The notes: a model not told the origin generated them from the letters alone. DNA of 64,000 nucleotides from Calycina herbarum (GCA_001414485.1 LLEY01000116.1:1-64000); one strand, 5' to 3'. Counted from the stretch's first letter, positions 1-14,071 are shown. Program-made: numbers and translations.

Positions 1-127
1 ACTTAGTTAATCATGCTTTTTATAAAGCATTATTATTCTTAGGTGCAGGAGCTGTAATTCACGCAGTTGCCGATAATCAAGATTTTAGAAAATATGGTGG
101 TTTAAAAGCATATTTACCTTTAACATA
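1..127 (+). pseudogene. nad5: Nuclear copy of a mitochondrial nad5 fragment (NUMT), cut by window edge
   Basis: Reading from base 3 gives 41 residues of NADH dehydrogenase subunit 5. They include the motifs [11 protein letters not shown] and [10 protein letters not shown], which are highly conserved in fungal Nad5. Codon use is strongly T/A-ending (TTA for Leu throughout), unlike every nuclear gene in the window. Similarity stops abruptly after the residues LPLT, where the frame meets TAA and the sequence becomes ordinary nuclear intergenic DNA. The segment therefore looks like mitochondrial DNA inserted in the nucleus, with its right junction near base 125. The left side is outside the window. 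An assembly chimera is the main alternative. Confidence 0.8.
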
Positions 128-230
128 AACAATTTCATTTTAGATCGCCAGCTTTGCTGAACAATTTCCTTTACACACAACAGAGAACCCCCAAAACATG
201 AAATGCGGCTTTTCATCCTTCAGTCTCTGC

Positions 231-1179
231 TTAGAATTTCCAAATCCTCTGTCCTTTCATCTGCCATTCCGAAGACAATTCCTCAAAAAATGCCGATCTT
301 GACGGAAGGTCTTCTTCTGCGAGAGAGAAGCTCTTGATCAAACGTGGGACAACCTGCATACCATCGTACTCCCTTCCAACTGGCAAAGAAGGGAAACGTG
401 AGCTTTGAGCGGTTTTCTTATTCTCATGTCCCTCGAATACCTCTAACATGCCATTGTCAATGACGTAACTCCAAGGGCACAAATGTGCCGCCATACAACA
501 AGACAAATCTTCCGAGGTTACTAAGAGGGGATTATCAGAGTCGGAACTGGCGATAGGCTCCAGTATACTGGCGAGACTGGAGGGGTTGAACGCTGGCTAG
601 TACTCCGCAAAAATATGAGCTCGGTCAAAACGGCCACGATATTTTTCAAGCACACTCTTCCCAATCGGTCCCAAATCTCCCATGAGTTCCGAAAGCACCT
701 TCCGAGTCCATTCGTCGATTCTTTTCATTTCTTTTTCGACTCCCTGTTTTTCGTCTTTTGTCACATATCGTATGTGCTCCAAGCCTGTTTAGGGGCGTTC
801 AACATTCCCGGGAGCGGACAGGAATTCCCAAATCATGTAGCGGTCGTCTCTAGAATATTAGAAGGGTTAGTCTGAAGAACTCTCGAGCAATTATGATAGA
901 AGAGAATTGACGTACGGATTATCGCGATACGGTGCAGATTTGGCGATAACGAATTTGCTTTGGTAGACAATGTAAAGCATGTTCTTGCTATTGTAAATCA
1001 CATCAAGGAGCCCGCCTGACATGATGAAGAGATGCGAGATTGCAGTTCTTGAGACATTAGACTGGAAACAGTGATGAAAGATATTGAGGAGTGATGTTGC
1101 TCAAATGTTCTCGAGAAAATGAGTGCCGAGTTATCTGGGGTTTCCACGTCGAGATGATGTCCCTGGGTTTATAGGCCAT
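231..1179 (-). pseudogene. Decayed gene of unknown function with two in-frame stops and a probable frameshift
   Basis: The minus strand reads as one long frame from about 1060 down to a terminal TAG at 231. It is interrupted only by TAA at 789-791 and TAG at 597-599. A canonical intron (donor GTACGT just after 'SAPYRDNP', acceptor ATTCTAG) is still intact, and the downstream exon opens with DDRYMIWEFLSAPGN. Upstream, an ATG at 1179 opens a frame (MAYKPRDIISTW) that would join the rest after a one-base shift near 1060, in the CTGTTTCCAG stretch, although that string could instead be an intron acceptor. The two stops fit CAA to TAA and CAG to TAG changes. I do not recognise the family. No signal peptide or clear domain is visible. 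The continuous frame and preserved intron argue for recent inactivation. Confidence 0.6.
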
Positions 1180-2750
1180 CCACAATTAGCAATTAGGCAA
1201 CCATGAGGGGGTTGCTTTGGAAAATAACTTCATTTCTGTTTCCTTGAATTGCTTGAATTGAAGTTGTTGAGTATCTATTGGATGAGTTGTGTTGGTTGAG
1301 TCACGATTTCACATGAGATGCAGAGCTTCAAACAGAGGGGGCCAACATCCCTGAACTTCGCTTAGGTGACCTACCAAGTCCAGTTACTGAAGCCAGTTTG
1401 AGCACCACAGGCAGTAGCAAACCATGCTTCATGATTTGTGGCTTGCATTACAGCCTCTTCTTTTCAAACCCTTAGACTAGAATAGCTGACAAGAAAACGC
1501 AGCTTTGCTGCCAGCAGGATTTAGTAAATGTCAGATAAGATTAGAGAGAAGAAGTGTTGTTCAGAAGTAATAGATAATAGATGACAAATAAAAGCTTGCC
1601 ATTTCTAAGCTGTTTGGAAAAATAGAAAAGCAGCCTTGGGCATTGCTGACTGTGGCTACGAGGTAGAAAAATAGAATTGCTTGAATATTGAAGGATGAGA
1701 AACTTTTTGGTTTTAAGGTTGCTTTTACTATCACTTATATCTGCGCGGTGCCAGCTGTTCTGTGTAAGCTGTGTATGACGCTTTAAACGAGTTTGGAGGT
1801 GTCTTAGACGACTGTGTATGTAAAGTTTCTAAACATAAAGCTTGTGTCTCAAGTATATCGTCACAGTAAGAGCTAAGATACGAACTAGAACTCTTGAAGA
1901 AGAATTGTTTCAGACATCCTTCTTCGGTCACTGCGAGTTCCGACCGCCGAGGACTCACAAAAAGTCCTGAAATAATGCGTGGGGGCCAAAGGTTTGCAAC
2001 CATGGAAACGAGATCGTACTTCGTATCCTGTCAGACGCATCATCAAAGAGGAGCCTCATTCTGGAGTCAGCCCCGCGGTACAGGGGACTTAACGTACATT
2101 GTCGGATCTTTACTTGGGAACCTCGACCTGGTTGGTCGTACAGTCACACAATGTCTATCGTGATTTAAAAGCATCGTGGCAATGCAATCTGTCACTCCAA
2201 ATCTCAAGTCCTGGTAATGGTTATAACCATGAAAAAAATCTCACCTCACGAACTTTTACCTTCCTATAAAACAATCCACTCACTTTTCATTCACCTTTCG
2301 CATTGTCACTCGTCTCATTATATATTCGCGATTCGCTCTCAAGGCTAGGCTTTCAAGAATTATCGTCCAGTGTAACCCTTGTGCGGGTGTCGAGGTCGAG
2401 GACGACTCTGACGTCGAAAGTGCAACCAACTTGGAAGGTCGAGGCGTGATTGCATTATTCGCCAGGAAGGAACGACTCTGACCTAGCCTACTCTGACCTT
2501 GTGGTGGTCGACGTCAAGGTCGCAAGTTGGGAAGGAGCAACCTCTCCTCCTCGCTCCCCATCAAGGTAGCACGATCCACTCTATTGCCTAAAAAGGCTTA
2601 GCTCCATCTATAACACCTCCTTTGGAAATCTGGATTCAAAATTTCCTCTCCAATTTTTCTCGTACCAACTTTTGGGCGAGAATTGCAAGACGACACTTGC
2701 TACATGAGCTGACTCGACAGAGAGTCCAACCGGGGAGGGGAGTTGCAGTG
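1180..2750. other. Intergenic region, nothing recognised
   Basis: Several short open frames on both strands lack domain-like content or splice support. 2260-2345 is pyrimidine-rich with TATA-like ATAT stretches and could be the promoter region of the patatin gene. No repeat or RNA gene was recognised. Confidence 0.5.
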
Positions 2751-3917
2751 ATGGTTCGAGTTCTATCTTTGGGTTAGTTTTTCTCTGATATTGTGCGCAT
2801 CAAGATTACTGACTCACTAAAGATGGCGGAGGAGTTCGCGGCTTGTCCGAACTACTTATTCTTGAAACCATCCTGGAGAGAGTTAAGGTTATCAATGGCC
2901 TCAAAGAGACACCATTGCCATGTGAATTCTTCGATATCATCGGAGGAACCAGCACAGGGGGGTAAGTGACAAACCAAACAGCCTATTCGAAGTCCCTTTG
3001 ACAAATAGCTCACAAAATATCTCAGGATAATTGCAATAATGCTTGGAAGACTTAGAATGACGGTTCATGACTGCATTCACGCCTACAAGTCCCTCTCAGC
3101 ATTAGCTTTCACCCCCAAGACTAGATGGAGTCTTCCCCTGCCACCAGAAGGCCAATTCTCGACAAAATGTCTAGAGAAGGCCTTAAAACTTGCAATCGTA
3201 CAGCAATGCAGAAAGAATGGTTGCGAAGATACGAGTTGTGAGCATTCGGAGCATCTCTTCAGAGACATGAATGGCTGCAAAACTGTCGTGCTCGCCATCA
3301 AGAAAGACGATATTTCCGGTCCTCCCACACTCTTCAAGACATATGCGACAGACCCACAAATGGCAGAATGCAAAATTTGGGAGGTCGCCAGAGCAACCTC
3401 GGCAGCGACAACCTATTTTCGAAGCATTCCATGTGGAAGAGATAACGTGGAATTTATCGATGCTGGATTTGGGTACAACAACCCTTGCCGAATCTTACTC
3501 GACGAAGCTCGTACCGTCTTTCCAAAATGCAAGCTGTCACACTTCACAGTCCTCAGCATCGGATCCGGAATCAAGAAGAATATCGGCATCAGCAATAGTC
3601 GCTCCTCCATCTTGCTTGCACTCAAGGATATGGCCAGTGACTCGGACAGGGTTGCTATAGAAATGTTCAAGGACCTAAGTCTCGGGAAGTACCATCGCTT
3701 CAATGTTTTGAGTGGCCTTGAGAACGTCAGACTTGCGGACTGGAACAAGAACCATACGATTTCTTCTCAAACTCATAATTATATGGGTGACCCGGAGCAA
3801 AAACATCGTACGGAGGAATGCGCGAGAGCCTTGATTTCTGATAAACGCACTGGGGCCAGAGCAGAGGCGAGTGGCTGGCGAAGAGGTTGGATCAAGCTCA
3901 CTCGTCGACACCACTAG
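2751..3917 (+). CDS. Patatin-like phospholipase / acyl hydrolase
   Basis: Three exons (2751-2772, 2823-2961, 3026-3917) encode about 350 residues. The start ATG is fixed by the splice of exon 1 into exon 2, which rebuilds the oxyanion-hole motif DGGGVRG (residues 8-14). Exon 2 ends in the nucleophile elbow GTSTGG with the catalytic serine at about residue 51. The catalytic aspartate is D199 in FIDAGFGYNNP (D-x-G, where many fungal members have DGG). Both introns are canonical (GTTAGT, GTAAGT donors). The family hydrolyses acyl esters of glycerolipids. In fungi such stand-alone patatin domains also occur in NLR-like proteins, but no NB-ARC or repeat region follows here. The tail after about residue 320 is basic and unlike the family. 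A different frame stays open from about 3871 to 4050, so a late frameshift or unrecognised intron is possible. Confidence 0.85.
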
Positions 3918-5901
3918 AGCAGCAGCAAGAAGTAACAAACAAACCCATACTTAACGAGGAATCACGATCTACCTTTATCAAATATGTAGGATTATCCAAA
4001 AATTGGCGCCAAGAAATAAGTAAATCCCAACTGTTCTTGCCAAGAAGCTGAAATGCACTGCTAACTTTTGACTAGGAACTTCTAAGATTTTACCCACTAT
4101 GTTGCAACAAATTGAGTTATCTTCCTGGGACAGCTTGAGAAGGGCGGATATATCTGGTAAAGATGCATGGTGCTAAGGTTCAGATCGGCGTGAATGAAAA
4201 CATGCTGGTAGTACTTTGGACCTGATTACCAAAGGTGGAAACGATTTGAAATTCAGTGGAGTTAATAAAGGAGTACTTTAATGGATAACACGTCGAATTT
4301 CATCTCTTTCACTATAGGCTGACAACCTTGAAGTGAAAGTTCCAATATTACGTGCAGCGCTAGAAAGTGGAAGTTTAAGTGAAATTCCTTTTTGAGAAAA
4401 CAGTACCTTCATTTCTTCACTAACAAGCATTCGCTGAGGTTAGGCATAGCATGGAAATAATTGGAAAATCTGCCTGACTCGAGTTTTAGGTTGTGTCCCA
4501 CATCCCAACACCCCAAGGAAGATACCAGATCCACTTACATCACTTGCTCCTGGGAAGTGTACGTAATATATGTAGCCCAAATCACCAATAACAATCCAAA
4601 GAGAGAGATCACTTCTAAAAGTAAAAATCAAGCGTACAAAACGAGAACAAATACCAGAAATTAATTATCATCCAAGCAGATTCCCCTTATAACACAAACT
4701 TCTTTTATCGACAAATCCAGTCTTCATAGGCACCTTCTTCAATCAGCAACGACATTCTCCCGGCTTCAGCACTTTCTCCGAAACTGGAACCCTGTTCTTT
4801 TGAACAGCCACTAGACTGTTAAAATACGGATAAACTAGTATACATGATATCTGTACCTCCGAGGAAAGAAATCGAATTTGAAAACAGATTCGGCGGTAAG
4901 AACAGCTTTGATAGCAAAAGCAGATCAGTTTCGAGGTCGAAAACCAGATCTAAACTGTATACAAAGGAAGGCATAGAAAGAATGGAAGAGGGTGATGCCC
5001 AGATTCCAATTTTTCGTACATATGGTTTGCGTCGAATTGTGAAACAAGAGACAATGCGTTTGTTGTATATGTTTGGTCAAAGTCCGCATCTGTTGTTTGT
5101 GGGAGAAGATAGTTATTTATAAGCAAGGGTTCACGAAGAAGAATTGATTCTTTTGGAACCATGTGACGCAGGCCAAATACAGATATGGTGTTCTTGCTCG
5201 TGCTCGTACTGACTCTATACGTCTGAGCTTGCTCATGGGGTGTGTTGCTTTGCTTGGTCGGCTCGAGTTTGTGAAGCTCTTTCCCAAAATCAATTCAATT
5301 TTGTGGACTCGCCTCACCTTCGCCAAAACCCTTCGACCACACACACCAATTATAACCCCCCCTTGCAAGAATTCTTCTCATTGATAGATGAAGAAATGTA
5401 AGATAGGGTTCCGAGGGAAATGTACAGGAAGTGGGCAAGGATTTAAAAGAATAATATGCCAAGTTTCGGAGAGTGGAGAGCCTACAAAAGATCCCTTGCA
5501 AAAGTAAGCCAAGAAATCACCGCTGAACGAGAGAAGGAGGAGGAATTGAGAAATCTTGGAAGAGCAGGAATTATCCACGTCTTTACCTTGTTTTCGCGGT
5601 AGGCGGATACTGCCTTCGACAGCCATACACAATAGATTAGTGTATTGCACCTTTTCCTAGCTGAAAGTTTCACCTGTCGACAACATTTGAAACAAGCAAA
5701 TATTTCAGAGCTTAGATCTCAAAACCCATGATAGAAAACGACCTATACTCCTCCCTGTCCGATAGTCAGGGAGATTGCTCTTGAAAAGGTGCATCAGATT
5801 CCCCAAAAGGGTCTTTTCTTCAAAAGAATCCAATTACAAATTAAACTATCATAACCCATCACACATGAATCCCTATCACTCTCCCCTCATCCCCTGGGTA
5901 T
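3918..5901. other. Intergenic region with no firm gene
   Basis: About 2 kb without a supported gene. One short plus-strand frame at 5456-5602 (48 codons, starting MPSFGEWRAYKRSL, rich in Glu and Lys, ending TAG) has protein-like composition and could be a remnant exon, but it has no homology I recognise. Open frames around 4844-5160 overlap on both strands and look like chance. Confidence 0.4.
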
Positions 5902-7852
5902 CTAAAGAATAACACTTCCCAACCAAGCACCTCCCAAATCCGTAAAGAAACTCGCACCCTTCCCAGACGTCCCATTCCCAGCAGCCCCCTTAACAGCAGC
6001 AGTAACATTACACCTCGACCTCAAATCCCCCGCAGCCTCCAATTTTGCCTTCGTAATCCCAACATAATCCTCCAGCTTGCAAGATCTCCCAGGTCCATCC
6101 TGACATTCCGGAACAGGATAAACAGCATCATTAAGCAAAATCCGAACATAAGTCTCCTTTTCCTGACTAGTTGTCGTGTTGGAAGCGGTTGTTAAGTTCC
6201 AAGAATTGACTGGACGAGGAGGATCGCAAGCACTCTGTTCCTCTTCAACGGGAGAGCAACTCAATCTCTCAAAGGCCACAGTTCCTCTCATACTAACAAA
6301 TCGACTTGCCACGTATTTCCAACTCTCCGGAATCGCACTCCCATTGAGAGGAGTTTGATCCGACATCACACCCGTAGCAGCAACCAACTCCGTAAGTTGT
6401 CCATCATTCAAGAAAGCTGCCACAATATCCGGAACGGCGAATTGACTTCCGTTCTTGCTCTTGCCAACTTGTCCAGGTCCTGTTTCCAAATGCCCCACCA
6501 AAGAATTCAAGAAGGGTAACATCATTTTTGAAGGAAGATCAACACCATCGCCTATCCCGTAGTAGTAGCGGAGATCTTGGGCGTACTCATACTGTCTCAA
6601 TTCCTCGTCCGTAAATACTCCACACCAAGGGGAGAGTTGTCCAGTGATTTGGGACTCGTAGCCGCAAAGGTATGGGAAGATACCAACATCCGTTGTAGCG
6701 AATGTCAAATTTCGGGTGAGAGCATTGAGCCGAGCAGTGATGGGTGGGAGGTAGATGGATGCCCATTTTGTTGCTATAATTTTTTTGGTCAGTATGAAGG
6801 GGGGAGAAAGAAGGGAGGGGAATGAAAAGAAATACCTTCAGTCCCACCATTACCATCCTTAAAATTCGGACACAAATCACTAGGCGCCAAACTATCGAAA
6901 ATCGCCTCCGGACTTCCAGTACTATTCACAGTAACAACGTTTCCCAAAGTCGTCGCGGTGGAACCAAGGAATCCACGGACGAAATTCTGTGCCGTCTGAA
7001 CGACGCGAGGATACAGATTTGCCCATGCCATAAATGGCGAGCCGTAAGAGTAAAGATCCGGATATCTGGTTCTCAACCGATACCCCAAATCAAAAGCCTC
7101 CTTATACCCCGTAGGACTCTCCTGCGCAATCTGCGCCGAAGGGTTCGTAAGAACCGGTTTCCAGCTCTTCAGAAATTCCAGGGATCCAGAAGATGTAAAA
7201 CTCGCGTTTTGGATCTATTCCCAATCAGTACCCATTCTCACAACCCACCCAGCCAACCCAACCGGTCTCTCAATTTCCCTTCCCATATGACAAAGAAGAG
7301 GAACTGAGGAAAGGAGAAAAAACTTACTTTGGTGTGCAAAGCAACCCACTCATTATAAGCCCCAGTATCAGGGTACCGACTCCCATGCCTCACAACATAA
7401 GCAACCTGTTCCACCGTACAGCCATCAGGTGTATCGTTACTCTCGTTATTAACATTAGGTCCTATCCATATCATATTAGCATTCTCCTCACAATCAAGCA
7501 ATCTTCCCATCGCCACCACTCTCCGCCCCCCATCATTGGCCTTCCTTCCCACTAACACTTTCCCAACCACCACTCATCTGGGAACAACCACCACTTCCCC
7601 CTTCCCTCACCACCAACAAACACAAACCACCCCCGTCCACTCGAAACCCAATCACACAGAAAGAAGCAGAAAAAAAACCATACCCGCAAACCAAGGACTA
7701 TTAGCCCCCAAACTCGTCAGAGGATTCGTCGCACTCCCACTCCCAGGAAGCAAAATATCCTGCACAGGACTGAGATAAACCGGCGCGCTCGCCTCAACAG
7801 CAGCACAGCCAGCACCCAGAATTAACACGGAAGCAGCATTGGTAGTCTTCAT
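5902..7852 (-). CDS. Secreted histidine acid phosphatase (phytase-like)
   Basis: Four exons on the minus strand (7684-7852, 7328-7461, 6836-7214, 5902-6773) give 517 residues, typical for fungal histidine acid phosphatases. The N-terminus has a short positive start and a hydrophobic stretch consistent with a signal peptide. The phosphate-accepting motif RHGSRYP lies at residues 81-87 with His82 as the predicted nucleophile. Many cysteines and N-x-S/T sites fit an extracellular glycoprotein. The C-terminal proton-donor motif, usually HD, reads ND (residues 350-351, FLNDGQL), so the aspartate is kept and the preceding histidine is replaced. All splice junctions are canonical and restore the frame exactly. 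Likely role: release of inorganic phosphate from phosphomonoesters outside the cell. Substrate (phytate or general) cannot be told from sequence. Confidence 0.92.
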
Positions 7853-8783
7853 GATGAACGAACGAGTGAAACGACGGTCGGCGATTGACGATTGTCAAGG
7901 GAGAAAAAAGCCAAAGGAGGGGCAAGAAACGAGGGGAAAGGCAGCGCTTGCTGCTGGGCAACGACGAAAAGTGACGCGAAGAGACAGACTTATACTTCAA
8001 AGTACTTATCGAATATGCACTTGAACCACTCTTGGTCCATCCCGTTCCGTCAACCTTCCCGGTAACCAGAATGCAGAAATAAATTGGAATCCAAACACGT
8101 GGAAGTGGGATCTCTTGCCATTCGATTTCGAAGGTTGAATGACCATGAAATCCCGGAAATGAGCACCCACAAAGGAAAGACTCCAAGGACCCCCTGTCCT
8201 TGGGGAACTCCTCGGCTCCGTCGGCCTGGAGTAACCCCACCATTGAACTGACGCATCACTTACACAAGCTCGAGATATCAAAAGATCAAGTATGGAAGAA
8301 TGGCACTACACCATAAAAAAACACTCTCACACCAAGGAAATAAATCAGTGAACATCATTTTCATTTGCTCTCTAAGTAAAAACACCGGCATGCTCTGGAG
8401 GACAAGGGAGGAAAAACCCCAAAACACATGAAAGAGAAAATCATATTCGAAGAAACAACAGTTTCAATGATTTAAAAAAAGGGTCGATTGGTTGACGAGA
8501 ATTTTGGTCCACTCCTCCAAAGCAAATAAAACAGCAGGCCAAGAAGCCAAGCCAGATTTCCCCCCTTCCCACCGAATCGCTCCATCGCTACCAACAGAAC
8601 TACTTTTCTGAGTGTTAAAACGTCGCAGAATACGATAACAGGAGAAATATACGGCTGGCTCGAGGCTTCGTTCTGATGGTATTCGTGAGAGTCGTGAGGT
8701 AGGCACAAATTTTCCGCGACACGCTGAAGTAAACACATATTAGCTTTGATCTCGACAGATAAGAGCAGTGTAATTGGCATACC
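7853..8783. other. Intergenic between the acid phosphatase and actin genes
   Basis: This holds the promoter side of the phosphatase gene and the 3' untranslated region of actin. 8464-8780 contains open frames antisense to or within the actin 3' region that show no protein features. No other element was recognised. Confidence 0.5.
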
Positions 8784-10385
<1,602 letters not shown>

Positions 10386-12261
10386 GGCGGCGGATTAACG
10401 ACCTAAGTCAAATAAAAGAGGTTGAGTGGGAGATGGCGGTGAAGCTCTCGCAACGATAAGATCGAGGAGAGGGTAGTGTTTGGTGGATGGGGAAGACTAC
10501 GAAGGAGATTCGTGGTCAGGTAGTTGACAGATCGGAGGTGTTGACGGGGGGAGATTTCAGGAGAAGATGAAGGTTAGGTTGGGAAGGCTAGGTCGATGTC
10601 ACGAAGATGTGTGGGCCGCGATTTCCAGTTCGGGAGGCGAAGCGAACACTAAATGCCAACAACGCTGCTTTTACCTACTGCGATTGGCTTGACTTTCAGA
10701 CGAAGGCAAGAACGAACGAGGCGGTGCGAGCCAGCTTTGCCTTTCTCCTCTTCTCCAAGAAGAGGCTCGTCTTTTGGCCTTGTTGGCTTGCGAGGAGGTG
10801 CGTGAATGGGGAGAGAATGGATATGCGTGAATCAACGTGGCAGGAGAGCAAAGCGAGATATCTTCAAGTGGCTATTATTCCCTCTTCCTTCATTCTTCTT
10901 CTTTTCTTCCGTTCATACTACTGGAATTTATCAAATTTTCTTACTTTCTCCAGCCAGCAGCCTGGCCTCATCATACCCCAACAAATCTATGCAGACCAGG
11001 GGTTCTGCGTCACCTTCAGCAATATGCAATATCACACCGCAAGAGTCTCAAACCACCCCGAGTCCTTTATTTCCATGGCACTTTAACACAATGAAGCCGT
11101 CAAGTCGAGTCGGCAACCAAATCCAAATCGGCTTCCCAATGTGGTGACCGTCAGACGCGCGTCAAGAGAGAGCTTCTCGTCCAAAGAATCCTGTTGAAGG
11201 AATTTGGCCGGTGTCTTCCTTCAATCGCCTCTCGCCAAGCAGGCTTCGCCTTTTGCACCACCCTCCTTCAATTCCTAGTGCCATAACTTGTGCTTCTTGT
11301 CAGACTGCTTGCGTATTCAAGGACATAATTACTTTGCCATTTACGTCAGACTCGGATATATTCGTACAGTGGTGATCCTCCCCAGCCACCAAAGTCTTGG
11401 TTGTCTCGGTCAGCTCGAGTGGTTGGTACTACGGTGCCTCAGAAAGCTCTTTTGTGCAATAAGTGAGGGGCAGCTCGTAGTGGGGTAGATTTGCCACCAA
11501 GTCATTCCACCCGCTCCCACAGAAAGAATACTTGTACGCATGATTTATTAGACGCATGAAACGCCATATTGATTTCTTTGCTGTCTTTGATCATGATGTC
11601 TATTTAAGCTTTGGCATCTCGGACCCGCAGACTAAACATTAGCACCATCGATCCAGTTTGAAAGATGATGATTCACAAGTGCACTTCTGCCCGCCGCTTT
11701 TTTAGTACACGTGACGCTGTATTTTTTTATTAAATTCTTCCTTGATAAATTATAACATTCATGACTTGTCGTCTCTTAACCTTAGAAAAAATTTGTAACT
11801 ATAAATAGAAACTCTTATTATGTTACAAATATACACCGATGTTAGGTCCGAGTCGGTCCGTACTACTCTAGTACTTGAGTACAGTAGAGTAGTAGTCACT
11901 ACTCTAGTCGGGATTTTGAGTAATACTCAACTCTGCTCATTGAATACACTAAATAATGATATGACAATAAGTGCAAATTATTCCAGGTTTTACAGACTAA
12001 GTAGCAGAATGAGATTTTCCCCCTGGAAACCAGAGAATGAGTTGAGTTATTACAAGGATTCAAAGTAATAATCTTTGAAAGCCTTGTAAAATGTGTATAT
12101 ACTTTCTTCTTCTTTTGATAGCTTAGCAATTCGATTTCTAATAAGTCTTTCGTGATTTCATGATCTCGCAAGATCTACCCTTGATATCACAAAAAACGCC
12201 AAACTCCATCCCAATGCACCAGCCATGCCTCAAAACCCACAAACTCCATACCCCCTCCCTA
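10386..12261. other. Intergenic upstream of actin, downstream of fes1
   Basis: The part near the actin ATG is pyrimidine/purine-skewed, as usual for strong fungal promoters (10560-10960). 11690-12150 is AT-rich and carries a palindromic AGTAGT-type repeat listed separately. Open frames here (for example 11288-11488) have no support. Confidence 0.5.
11841..11940. repeat. AGTAGT-rich palindromic repeat, copy A
   Basis: A cluster of self-complementary units (TACTACTCTAGTACTTGAGT, AGAGTAGTAGTCACTACTCT, GAGTAATACTC) lies in AT-rich DNA next to the phrase GAGTCGGTCCG. A related, longer cluster with the same building blocks, plus the phrase GGTCGGTTGAGTAG, occurs in the other orientation at 39530-39660. 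The two copies share order of elements, which suggests a dispersed family rather than independent microsatellites. Confidence 0.6.
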
Positions 12262-12912
12262 TCACGCCTTCCCACCCTTAGCCTCCTCCCTCAACTTCCC
12301 AATAACAATATCCACAGCATCCATATCACTAGCATCAATCGTCCCCGCAAACTCCTTCCACTCCTCCAACTTCCCCAACTCCCCCGTCAAAACATCCATC
12401 GCAGGCTGATAATTCCTAACCGCAGAACTAACAGCATAAACCGCCTTCCTCCTCGTCCCCTCCCCCTCTTCCTTACTAGTAGCAACCTTGACCAACGCCG
12501 GAATCCCATTCATAGCAAGCAGCTTCTCCTGACTACTGACATTATTCTGCACCGCAGTCCCCACACACCACGCAGCCATCATCCGTATCTCGCCCTCCTC
12601 ATGTGCTAAACACCCTAACAACGGCGTCCAGAGATTTAAAGGACCGAGGTTGTTTGCGTTATCCAGGTTCTCGATTAGTTGTTCAAAATTGTCGAATGCG
12701 ACCATTTTGTCTGAGACGGTGACTTCGGGGTCGGAAGTTGTGATTGCAGACATGGAGGAGACCATCAGGTCTGCGTCTGAGGGTCCGCCGAAGAGGGCTG
12801 CGAGCGCTTCGGGGTTGAGTGTGCTTTGGGGGGGAGGGGCGGTGGGGTCGGCGGCTGTTGAGGAGGAGTTTTCGACGCTCCATTTTAGGAGAGTGGACAT
12901 GTTGGGGTCCAT
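12262..12912 (-). CDS. fes1: Hsp70 nucleotide exchange factor Fes1
   Basis: A single exon of 216 residues. The N-terminus ([16 protein letters not shown]) is the conserved Fes1 start. An in-frame second ATG lies four codons on. After a Pro/Ala-rich linker come helical armadillo-like repeats with [20 protein letters not shown] and [19 protein letters not shown], the core of the Fes1/HspBP1 family that grips the Hsp70 nucleotide-binding domain and speeds ADP release. The family also steers misfolded cytosolic proteins to degradation. Length is normal for Fes1 in ascomycetes. It ends in a basic tail and has no introns. Its 3' end faces the actin promoter region. Confidence 0.95.
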   Translation of the reverse strand: MDPNMSTLLKWSVENSSSTAADPTAPPPQSTLNPEALAALFGGPSDADLMVSSMSAITTSDPEVTVSDKMVAFDNFEQLIENLDNANNLGPLNLWTPLLGCLAHEEGEIRMMAAWCVGTAVQNNVSSQEKLLAMNGIPALVKVATSKEEGEGTRRKAVYAVSSAVRNYQPAMDVLTGELGKLEEWKEFAGTIDASDMDAVDIVIGKLREEAKGGKA

Positions 12913-14071
12913 TGCTGTGGTTGTGTTTGTGTGTAGGTTGTGGGAGTGTGGAGGTGTAGTTTGGATTTTTGAAGTTGTTGATGGCGGGGTACTTTTTGCC
13001 CTTGAGTTTAGTTGAACTGACTTTTGATGGGGGACTCGAGGAATTCGTGGGACTGGTAGGGTTGCAGATATCGAGGTATGTATTAGCAGGGTTCGAGGAC
13101 GGTTGTGAAATGTCGTTCCTTTTGTGTTGTGGCTGTTGGGTAGGAATTTTCTACTTTGTTCTCGATGCTTCCAGTGTGGATTGGAAACTTTTTGATATTT
13201 GCTTAGTCCACACCCCTGAAATCATCTAGAGACACCGGCTCCTCGACCGGCGGGGCTCGACCTCAGGTTGGGCTGTTAGTTCAACACCATCATTTTTCCT
13301 TGATTCAATTCCATTGATTTGTTTCCTCTTAATTACTTTCCTGCACGTTCTTCTTTTCCTCTATTTACTTTGTGCCAGATTCCGATGCTTTTGTACATTC
13401 GTTCTTTTCTTCTCTTTTATTGTGTAACCGCATTGGTTCTGGGATGTGGTCCTGGGACATCTTGGAGTGGTGTGACACTCTGGAGATACTTCTGTGGCTT
13501 CACATTCCAAGGCGTCTCATATCAGATCCTCCGTATAGCTGTAACAGTTATTTAAGATAGACTCCCCATACTGTGTTAGTAGTGTAGACGCAATATGTTA
13601 ATCTCAGGCTTTCCAACACCAACATCATCTAATTCTTGGTGATTGATTTCGCCTCACGATTTTTCTTTCCCTATTGGCCAGAGTCAGATGATTGCTACCT
13701 ACTCGATTCCTTATTACTGCACCTCTATTACTGTTCGGAGCGGTACGGGAACCGCCCCTGAGATACGGTTTTGGCTTCAGCAAATCATGTTGAGCGAAGT
13801 ACTTCGTGTAACTGATGCAGCTCAATCCCAGGCTGCCGAAAGGTTTTGGAAGAAGCCAATCATGCGGCTCCAAATTTGGATGAGACGTGCCATGGGGGTA
13901 GTCGATCCCAGGATAAATCGTCTCCAAACCCCCGAGAAACTTCAAATCGCACCTTTGCAAGACTTCCTATGAAAGGATACACAACTCTTCTTTGAACTGA
14001 CAGCAGATCCCTTTTCGATTCTTCGTTCTTCGACAACACCGCAACCAATGTCAGCAAGGCTGTGAAGCGCC
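12913..14071. other. Intergenic between fes1 and the Clr5-ankyrin gene
   Basis: Divergent promoter interval. A GC-rich stretch with a short hairpin (CCGGCTCCTCGACCGG) lies near 13230-13255. Overlapping short frames at 13319-13972 on both strands show no family features. No RNA gene was recognised. Confidence 0.5.

Noticed and set aside
3871..4050. Alternative C-terminus for the patatin-like protein in another frame
   Set aside because: It would need an unproven frameshift or intron. Noted in the gene entry but not adopted.
13219..13300. Possible tRNA or 5S rRNA from a GC-rich hairpin
   Set aside because: No A/B box pair, no cloverleaf and no 5S internal control region could be matched.
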